Positions 1-7,800 of a DNA stretch of 20,294 nt are shown here, piece by piece. The position numbers and the translations under genes were made by a program. The DNA is from Nemertoderma westbladi. Lineage: Eukaryota > Xenacoelomorpha > Nemertodermatida > Nemertodermatidae. The stretch spans positions 1 through 20,294 of the forward strand of contig JAUCBJ010002724.1 of assembly GCA_032718475.1 (NCBI GenBank), read 5' to 3'. The notes beneath the pieces are model-generated. The model was not told where the DNA came from. It saw only the letters and a list, made by a program, of their open reading frames with translations, and ran no database searches. Numbering within the stretch: position 1 is the first letter of the stretch; each line of letters begins with the position of its first letter.

Positions 1-1
1 A

Positions 2-394
2 ACACCTTTTCTATTGCTGCTACAAAAGACTACTAAAGAAAGACTACGACACATGACAAACGCAGAGCTTTATGGTACAATACCACCTGTATCAACCACC
101 CTCCGTGAACGCAGATTAAGATTCAGTGGACACTGCTGGCGAAGTAAAGACGAGGTCATACCAGATCTACTTTTCTGACAACCAACTCATGGAAAGCGTA
201 GTCGTGGACGACCGGCCATAACATATATAGACCAGCTTGAAAGGGAAACTGAACTTGGGAGAAACGAAATTGTGACAACTATGGAGAATCGGAAGCCTGG
301 CAGGATCTCATCTCCAGTCACCGTCCTCGCTCGACCTACTGTTACTGTAGTAGTACTGTACAATAGTAAGAAGTACTGCAGTACTGTACTGTAG
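2..394 (+). pseudogene. 3' end of a non-LTR retrotransposon reverse transcriptase ORF (degraded)
   Basis: Reading frame 2 gives the tail typical of the ORF of RTE/jockey-like elements: an AELYG block, then LRERRLRFSGHCWRS, then GKRSRGRPA and an acidic stretch near the end. The same order (LYN, RLRFAGHCFRR, DRELW) appears in the more complete element at 5530-8936, so the two belong to the same broad group but are clearly different elements. The frame is broken by TGA at 176-178, where a tryptophan would be expected after DLLL, and it ends at TAG 392-394. The 5' part lies outside the window or was lost to 5' truncation. The following 340-400 stretch is rich in TACTG/TAGTAG steps and may be the element's simple-repeat tail. 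A dead fossil; the exact clade is uncertain. Confidence 0.75.
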
Positions 395-868
395 TAATAG
401 CAAGAAGAAAAGAAACCACCATGATGACATGGCCTATTAAGTTTTACAGTAATTGGGTTTGTCAAGTAATTGTATCATCATTATGTACAGTACTTAAGTA
501 CACAGCTTGTAAAGAGTTATTATATAATAATCATTGGACTTAATGAAGCACACTGGAATGTACATGATGTATGCAGCCTGTCTGATATAGCAGACTGTCT
601 GCAACCGGAAGTGTGTAGGTAAGGTCGGCTTTAACATCATATAATCATAAGAATTGTAATCTAAAATGATTGTAATACTGTACAATGAAAGCTACACTAG
701 GCAGCCTAATTACCTCCTTTGATTGTTTTTCTTGGAGGGGCTTCATTTAATCTGGAATTAATTGGCAAAGAATATGAATAGGAGGTTTTTTATTCCGTGA
801 TCATACAGTACTGTAGTAGCCTAAACCTTATCAACTTTAGTTCGAAAGTTACAAACGGTAATAAAACA
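395..868. other. Region upstream of the fibrinogen-related gene, no gene seen
   Basis: This stretch separates the retroelement remnant from the signal-peptide exon at 869 and should hold the promoter and 5' leader of that gene. It is AT-rich and opens with CTGTAGTAATAG-like simple sequence. I see no convincing TATA box, coding stretch or RNA gene. A 14-bp perfect palindrome, AGTACTGCAGTACT, lies just to the left at 372-385. Confidence 0.5.
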
Positions 869-970
869 ATGTTAGCAGTCAGTCTTCAACTTCTGTCTCT
901 GCTGGCAGCCCTATACCTTCCGTCAGTAAATACAAATGAACGCATCAATGGTACTCATCTGCCCGCAAAG
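869..970 (+). CDS. Exon 1 of the fibrinogen-related gene: signal peptide
   Basis: The start ATG at 869-871 has A at position -3. An upstream in-frame extension exists, but the hydrophobic run begins right after this methionine, so it is the natural start. The exon has 34 codons and ends at a donor, AAAG then GTTGGT, at 970/971, leaving phase 0. A signal peptide followed by NGT points to the secretory pathway. Confidence 0.72.
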
Positions 971-3900
971 GTTGGTTAATAATTACATATTGGATATAAT
1001 TAAAATATTAATAATAATTAAATAAAATATTGATTAACGTAAAAAATATTGTATTTATTTCGCTGAAATATTCACTTAATATGAAACTTATGAAACTTAT
1101 TCACTATAATTTACCCATGAGATTTGGAAATTATATTATAATTTGTAATAACATTGAATTAGCCAATATTGTACGACGGACTGAAACAGCAGGGGCAGGG
1201 CTAATTATACAGGGGGGTCGAATTTTCTTTACTGTTGTTGTTCCGGTTCAAATTATTGTGCATTAGTGTAGTCTACTGTAGAAGTTCAAGTAATGATTAG
1301 GTTTATAGTGAGTTGTAGTTTCGTTGTCTAGTCGTAGTCTTTGGATGACTGTAAAGATCTGGGGCGGTATTCATAGAGTTAGTATTAGTTACAGCTACTT
1401 AGTGACAGGTTTTAGTAAGAGCTGCAACTATGTTTAATAAGAGCTATCTGTTACTAAAAACAACTGATTTTAGTAAGAGCATTATTGACTTAACTTAGTT
1501 TCAACTAGCCCTTAAAAAATATCAGTATTCATAAACTGTTACTAAACTTAGTTCTAGCCTATTTGAACACAGAATGCTAGAAAAACAAGAGAGAGTATAA
1601 TGTGGCCGGAGTCGTCAGTAACATAATAACCATACTGTATGTATGAAAGCCAACATAGAATAATTAAATTAAATTAAAGGAAGAACGGGAGTCTTACACC
1701 CCCAATAAAAAAATATAGAATCAGGACATTTAGCCCAAAATATTTCTCGACCCCTAGGGTCATCGAAAGAACAACAAACACACAAACACAAACAAAATAA
1801 ATACATGCTAAACATACAGGTATGTGTCGCAACCCTAACCCTAAGCCGACCCGCCATACACTAAATGATACCGTTAATAAACTGCACAATAGCTAAGCCT
1901 ATATTCTATAAGAAAATATATGACAATTTTGTCGCCGTGAAAGGGGTATGACTGAGGCAAAAATAATTAATTTGTGAAAAATATGGTTGCGTTTCGGTGT
2001 CTTGGACCAGTACGCGCTAATCCTCGACACCTCGTCAGCTGGACAGGGAATTAGCCAAGCCTATCTATAATGCACCAACTGACCAATGACCTAAAATAAT
2101 CGCACCATCAACTCTGTTACCACCTAGCCCAAAACAGAAGTCAGACCACAGAACACAGGAACCCTATAGGCCTATGGTAAGTAAATATGTTACCAATGGG
2201 AAACTGGTGGAATGCTAGGGCACACACACAGTACAAAATTTAAATAAGATTTTATGATTTGCAGTAATGTCGGAATTCTGCTCCACTTTCGTAAGATGAT
2301 AATTGATGTTAACGACATACTGACTAACAGGGGGTTGGTATGTATATATTAAATTAAATTAAAGGAAGAACAGGAGTCTTACACCCCCGATAAAAAATAT
2401 AGAATCAGGACATTTAGCCCAAAATATTTCTCGACCACTAGGGTCATCGAAAGAACAACAAACACACAAACACAAACAAAATAAATACATGCTAAACATA
2501 CAGGTATGTGTCGCAACCCTAAGCCTAAGCCGACCCGCCATACACTAAATGATACCGTTAATAAACTGCACAATAGCTAAGCCTATATTCTATAAGAAAA
2601 TATATGACAATTTTGTCGCCGTGAAAGGGGTATGACTGAGGCAAAAATAATTAATTTGTGAAAAATATGGTTGCGTTTCGGTGTCTTGGACCAGTACGCG
2701 CTAATCCTCGACACCTCGTCAGCTGGACAGGGAATTAGCCAAGCCTATCTATAATGCACCAACTGACCAATGACCTAAAATAATCGCACCATCAACTCTG
2801 TTACCACCTAGCCCAAAACAGAAGTCAGACCACAGAACACAGGAACCCTATAGGCCTATGGTAAGTAAATATGTTACCAATGGGAAACTGGTGGAATGCT
2901 AGGGCACACACACAGTACAAATTTTAAATAAGATTTTATGATTTGCAGTAATGTCGGAATTCTGCTCCACTTTCGTAAGATGATAATTGATGTTAACGAC
3001 ATACTGACTAACAGGGGGTTGGTATGTATATATTAAATTAAATTAAAGGAAGAACAGGAGTCTTACACCCCCGATAAAAAATATAGAATCAGGACATTTA
3101 GCCCAAAATATTTCTCGACCCCTAGGGATATCGAAAGAACAACAAACACACAAACACAAACAAAATAAATACATGCTAAACATACAGGTATGTGTCGCAA
3201 CCCTAACCCTAAGCGCCAGCAACCCATACAAACAAATGCATTTAGAAGAACACTACAGTACAGAAGTATGTGTGCATGGGGATTTACATGTGACAAAAAT
3301 ATCAAATTAATATGTTTTCTAACAGGACAAAGATTTGGAAGAAGAGGTTACAGCGTTTGAAGAACAAGTTGCACTGTTGAAAAAACAGAATACAGAGCTG
3401 AACGTAGAGGTTAAAGAGTTGGAGAAACAAGCATCAGAGTTGAAAGAAGAAGTAACAAAGTTGAACGAAGTGGTTAAAGACTTTAAAAAAGAGTTTAAAG
3501 AACATAATAAAGATTTGAATAACAAGGTTGCAGAGTTAGAAGATCAAGCTTCAGAGTTTGAAGAACAGGTTGCATTTTTGAAAGAAGATGCGACAGAATT
3601 AAGAGAACAAGATACAGAGAATAAAGAAGAGTTTACACAGATGAGTGAAAAACTGAACAATTTATCTATTTCCCTAATTAATCACGAGAGTGTAAATGAT
3701 GAGCTAAAGGAAGATGTCAGTGACTTAGAAGAAAAATGTAACAAATCAGAATTGCATCTATACCAGTTAGAAGCCCAAATCATGAAGCTAACACTAACAC
3801 CGGGCCGTCAGGGTGAATGGGTTAAGATTCAACAAAGAGTTGACAGAACTGTCTCCTTCTATCGCGACTGGAACGAATATGTTGAGGGATTTGGTAACCC

Positions 3901-4363
3901 GGATACTAATTTCTGGTTGGGTTTGGAATTAATCTACAAGCTCAGTAAAGGTGGGGTTAAGTTGAGGATCGAAATGTGGTACACTGGAAAGGGATATGAT
4001 GTTGAAACCGCACAGTATGTGAATTTCAACAATGAACACCGATATGCCGAATACAGCAACTTCTTTCTCGGATCAGCTGCAACTAATTACATTCTACATT
4101 TATCCGGTTACCATGGCACTGCTGGTAACACATTATCGTTAACACACAGTGGGAAACCATTCTCCACCAATGACCGCAATAATTACGCTTCCCCCAACTC
4201 CTGTTCCTTAGATCGTCAAGGAGGATGGTGGTATGAACACTGTGGCTACAGCAATTTGAATGGTGTCTATGGTGAGAGGCACAACGATGGACCACGTTGG
4301 AAGTTGTTTACTGGAGATAATCCCGTTTCACGAGTTGAAATGAAAATTTACATAGTGAAATAG
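869..4363 (+). CDS. Secreted coiled-coil fibrinogen-related protein (two exons)
   Basis: The model joins exon 1 (869-970) to exon 2 (3326-4363), both in phase 0, to give 379 residues. Residues 1-22 form a hydrophobic signal peptide (MLAVSLQLLSLLAALYLPSV), followed by an N-glycosylation site NGT at 27-29. Residues 38 to about 190 form a highly charged heptad coiled coil rich in Glu, Lys and Leu. Residues from about 197 to 379 match a fibrinogen-like domain: WVKIQQRVD, FYRDWNEY, FWLGLE, LHLSGYHGTAG, FSTNDRNNY and GGWWYEHCGYSNLNG. The last conserved cysteine pair is present (327 and 340). Such proteins usually act outside the cell as pattern-recognition lectins that trimerise through the coil; that role is inferred. 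The first fibrinogen subdomain is absent. An additional exon inside the intron cannot be excluded. Left of phospholipase exon 6 and on the opposite strand. Confidence 0.8.
1371..1560. repeat. Short dispersed-repeat-like stretch with internal copies
   Basis: GGCGGTATTCATAGAGTTAG near the start resembles AGTATTCATAAACTGTTAC near the end in direct orientation. Between them, TTTAGTAAGAGC or close variants occur three times, and TTACTAA/TTAGTAA steps are frequent. The layout suggests an old non-autonomous element, but I see no clear boundaries or target-site duplication. Confidence 0.4.
1663..3214. repeat. Tandem repeat, unit 684-685 bp, about 2.3 copies
   Basis: Copy 1 spans 1663-2347, copy 2 spans 2348-3031, and a partial copy 3 runs from 3032 to 3214. 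Each begins ATTAAATTAAATTAAAGG. The copies differ at only a handful of positions by eye, for example CGGGAG against CAGGAG after the start, and CCCCTAGGGTCAT against CCACTAGGGTCAT. Copy 3 ends abruptly inside a CCCTAACCCTAAGC stretch and then reads into unrelated sequence. Near-identity implies recent duplication or homogenisation. The unit has no convincing coding potential. Confidence 0.93.
3326..4363 (+). CDS. Exon 2 of the fibrinogen-related gene: coiled coil and fibrinogen-like domain
   Basis: The exon opens GAC AAA GAT TTG GAA after the acceptor AACAG at 3321-3325, has no ATG near its start, and stays open to TAG at 4361-4363 (345 codons). The coil shows internal duplication: VKELEKQASELKEEV and VAELEDQASEFEEQV are clearly related blocks about 40 residues apart. 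The join between coil and fibrinogen-like part is continuous (KLTLTPGRQGEWVKIQQR), with no splice site needed. One lone cysteine in the coil (LEEKCNKSE) could form an interchain disulfide; this is inference. Confidence 0.88.
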   Translation, partial: DKDLEEEVTAFEEQVALLKKQNTELNVEVKELEKQASELKEEVTKLNEVVKDFKKEFKEHNKDLNNKVAELEDQASEFEEQVAFLKEDATELREQDTENKEEFTQMSEKLNNLSISLINHESVNDELKEDVSDLEEKCNKSELHLYQLEAQIMKLTLTPGRQGEWVKIQQRVDRTVSFYRDWNEYVEGFGNPDTNFWLGLELIYKLSKGGVKLRIEMWYTGKGYDVETAQYVNFNNEHRYAEYSNFFLGSAATNYILHLSGYHGTAGNTLSLTHSGKPFSTNDRNNYASPNSCSLDRQGGWWYEHCGYSNLNGVYGERHNDGPRWKLFTGDNPVSRVEMKIYIVK

Positions 4364-4500
4364 TAACTTTTAGAGAAATTGGTAGATAATTTAAATAACT
4401 TTTAATTATTGTTAATATGTTTAGCATCCATAAGACTTCTAAGCTCAACTTAATTCTCAACTGAACTAACTAAACTCAGATAAATTTAGCTAAACTATTA

Positions 4501-4506
4501 AATAAA
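4501..4506 (+). terminator. Poly(A) signal of the fibrinogen-related gene
   Basis: AATAAA lies 138 bases after the stop codon at 4363. Cleavage 10-30 bases downstream would fall at about 4516-4536, on top of the splice donor of phospholipase exon 6 (4516-4521 on the other strand). Confidence 0.6.
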
Positions 4507-4521
4507 GTAACAATAACTCAC

Positions 4522-4826
4522 CCGTTAAATATGTATTATGGGAAGAATTAATAAAATAATGGGCCAAGGGCGAACTGCTGTCTGTTACTTCTTCGTTAAT
4601 CTTTAGGGAATTATCGTCGGACAGTAAGAACCGCATGAACCCGGACTGGGAGATGTGACCCCTACGTAGCAACGATTCGTTAGACTCGTGTTTCTGTATG
4701 AGGGCGACGGCGTCTGAGTGCCTGGGTAGGGGAGATAGTAGCTCGTTCAGACGCGGATCGCGTTGGCTTGTTTTTAGGAAGTCCAGGAACTGGTGGGACG
4801 TTAAATACGGTTTCTTCTTAGCTCCG
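4522..4826 (-). CDS. PLCB: PLC-beta exon 6: EF-hands and start of catalytic X box
   Basis: The acceptor TTTTTTTGCAG precedes base 4826 and the donor G/GTGAGT follows base 4522. The exon is 305 nt: one base completing Phe238, 101 codons, and one base of the next codon. It encodes GAKKKPYLTSHQFLDF, then QRDPRLNELLSPLPRHSDAV, then RRGHISQSGFMRFLLSDDN, and finally PLAHYFINSSHNTYLT. The last block is the diagnostic PLC X-box signature with the catalytic histidine and the following asparagine. This is the strongest single piece of evidence for the gene. Confidence 0.95.
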
Positions 4827-7800
4827 CTGCAAAAAAATTAACATCCAGAACTTATTGCTTTGTTACAGTTATCTACTCAAGTAAAAAATTAGAGTATGAC
4901 AATACTTACTGGTCCATACCATTATTATGTTGTATTCAGCCAACATGAGGTATGGTGGGTCTCTTTTGGTCCAAAACCTCTAACCAGTGTGGGGGTGTGT
5001 ACGAGGTTGTGTGTAACTAATTGTGGAGGGTTGTACACAACACAACACATTCCCACCCGATAGAGGTTTTGAGCCTAAAGAGACACCATGATATATGAGG
5101 TAGGCAATGTACTTTAGCCCCCGACCATCAGTAGGCCTGCCAACTAAACATTAAAGATGAGACTGGCACAAAATTGCCTGACACGATTTTTTCAAACGCT
5201 TGTACTGTACAGTAGTAGATAAAGATTGAAAGCAAAAATAAAATGTATCACTAACCCACTACAATGAAAGGAAGGAGATGAAAATATCTGTTTCAAATTA
5301 TTTATATGTAATCTCATAAAGATTTTAAAAAAATATGTTGTCTAGAACTTTATTGTTTAAAGTTTATGAAGTGTTTGTTTGTGAAATTGGTTGCTTATTG
5401 TCGGTTTTCCGCCCTATACGCTACCAGTATACGTCTTACTGTAGTTCCTGTTAACCATACCTCCGATAAGTTGATAGTTTATAACGTAACCAAAACTATA
5501 GTCTATGGAGTTAACACTCACAATTCTTGTGAGTGATGTACCTCATATGGGTGATGGGCCTCATATCTGACTCCATTGCGACACCCACCCTGTGGAATGC
5601 CAAACCAGGGTGTGGTATTTGCCCCGAGTGCTGACTCGGCAAAAAAGCACCCCCCAACCCCCACTATGGATTACATTAGCAATGCGGAGGTCCGGCCACT
5701 AGAGGCCAGTGGAATTACCGGACACAATCGGCCTCACAGGCGTCAGTTATCTCCTGACCGGCTGCCTGTCTCACCCCCTATACTGGAGAGAGAGAAGCCA
5801 ACAATTCTTTGAGTCCCTTTCCTGATGACCTTTCTGGCCCAAACCCCGGGTCCCCAGGGAGTCCAGATTGTGAGGGGGAGAGGGATTCTGGAGTTGGAGG
5901 CTACTCTCATGTTCCACCCCGACCAACAAAGCCATTGGTGAATCTGAGGCAAGTCACTAGATTAGCGTCAGTAAACACCCTAACACTCGGGTCCCCAATG
6001 CGACAAGGTGAGCTGACTGCCTTGGCAGATAAGCTTTCTCTCAGTGCAGTGGGTGTTCAAGAGCACCGAATGCAGACTGGACAGACTGATGAGGTTCTGA
6101 TTAAGGACATGGGGGGCGGTTGGCGACTCGCCCTCGTTTCAGCAGATGATAGTGGCAATGGTGGAATTGGTCTATTGATGAGTCCAACTGCACATGCAGC
6201 ATTGGACAAAATAGACCAAATCTCCAACCGCATCATCCGTTGCCACTTCTCATGTTCTGGAAGACTGGCTAAGAAGTTTCCTAAGGTGGTTCTGATTGTG
6301 TGCTACTCTCCAACTAGTGTTGCCCCTGTAGAGGAGGTGGAAAATTTCTACCACAATCTACAAGCAGCTACAGATTGAGTGGATCAGCATGCATTCTTAA
6401 CATTCCTGGGAGATTTTAATGCAAGTCTGCATCAATCACCTACATCGCCCTGGGTCTATAGCAAGAGTGTTAACCGAAATTCTGTCCATCTTCAGGATTT
6501 TATCTCTGGAAATGGATTGTTTTCGGCTGGAACCCAGTTCAAGAAGCGAACTGGAAAGCTATGGACTCATAGTGGACCCAGTGGTCACAAGTTCCAGATA
6601 GACCATATTCTGTTTCGTAGGAAATACAGGAGCTCTATACAAGACTGTAATGCATTTACACTTCGATCCTTCTCCAGTGATCACCGCCTTAATGTGGCCA
6701 AGGTAAGACTTAGTCTGCGTGCTAGCAGAACAACGAAATCTGCCTTGCCGCGGCATGACTGGTCCTCTCTGTTGCAACAGCCAAGTGTGAGATCCAGCTT
6801 CACACTACAGCTGAGCAACAGGTATGAGGCTCTTGCCTCTGAGGCGGCAGATCACTGTGAGGGCTATACTGCCTTTACAGAAGCAGTTAAGTTAGCAGCT
6901 GCAGAAACAGTTCCTGTATACCCTCGAAACAGGAAAAGGGCCCCCTGGACTGACAACAAAATTCAGAAGTTCCGAAATGACCTTCATAAGGCGCAGAAAG
7001 AGTCCCGACTCAAACAGACTACAGCGGCCAAGAATGCAGTTAAGGCTGCATCTAGGTCCCTGAACAGGCAGTACTCTGTTAATCTACAGGAGCTAATAAA
7101 CCAACAGGTTGATGCCATCAATGATGCTGACAACAGCAGGCAATCATCCCAGGCATGGAAATCGATCAATTTGATTACTGGGCGGAAAAGCCAACCAACC
7201 ACCAAGGTTAAGGCTGAACCACCAGCCGATCGCCTCAATGGTTGGAAAGCCCACTTTGAAAAGCTCCTCAATAATGACAGGGTATTGCCTGATAACTTTA
7301 TAGAAGTAAAAGTGTCTGAGTCTGTACTCCCAGATATTCCCATTGGCGATATCTCCTTTGCAGAAGTGAAGGCTACTGCAAAGAGCATTAAGACCAATCG
7401 TGCCAGTGGAGTAGATGGTGTTCCCCCTGAGGTCTTTAAAATACCTGAGTGTTTAAAGCTCATCTATCCCATCATAGTAGACATGTACCGAACAACAAGA
7501 GTCCCACAAGAAATGAAAACAAATAAGTTGGTGCCAGTTCCCAAGAAGGGAAACCTAACACTCTATGGTTCTTTTCGGGGATCTCATTGATCTCGATTGC
7601 TGCAAAGCTATACAATATAATTATATTAAATCGCATCAGGGATCCCATTGAGAGACTGCTCCGTGGAAATCAGAATGGGTTCCGTAAAGGTCGTGGGACC
7701 ATGGAGCCCATTTTGGCACTTAGAAGGATAATTGAAGAATTATCAAAAAAAGAGAGACAGGCATCTGGCTGTTATTTTTGTTGACTTCTTCAAGGCCTTT

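Larger units (their letters stand above)
971..3325 (+). other. Intron of the fibrinogen-related gene
   Basis: The intron is 2355 bp, with donor GTTGGT at 971 and acceptor TATGTTTTCTAACAG ending at 3325. It contains an AT-rich start (971-1160), a roughly 190-bp stretch with short internal repeats (1371-1560), and a 685-bp tandem repeat from 1663 to 3214. Open frames inside the tandem repeat recur identically in each copy and are not genes. Confidence 0.7.

Noticed and set aside
797-868. Upstream in-frame start for the signal-peptide exon
   Set aside because: The additional 24 residues would put a polar segment before the signal peptide; the ATG at 869 has the better context and gives a normal signal sequence.
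1801-1852. CCCTAACCCTAA as interstitial telomere sequence
   Set aside because: Only two hexamers occur, as part of a larger repeat unit; too short to call telomeric.
1669-3305. Repeated minus-strand open frames with CIYFVCVCVFVV-like text
   Set aside because: They recur in each tandem repeat copy and are simply translations of the ACAAACACACAAACACAA stretch.
3319-3525. Minus-strand Ser/Phe/Asn-rich open frame
   Set aside because: It is the antisense of the coiled-coil codons (GAA, AAA, TTG), not a gene.
1-4521. Search for PLC-beta exon 7 (GCR-x-x-ELDCW / ITHG region) on the minus strand
   Set aside because: No frame shows these motifs, so the next exon is taken to lie outside the window.
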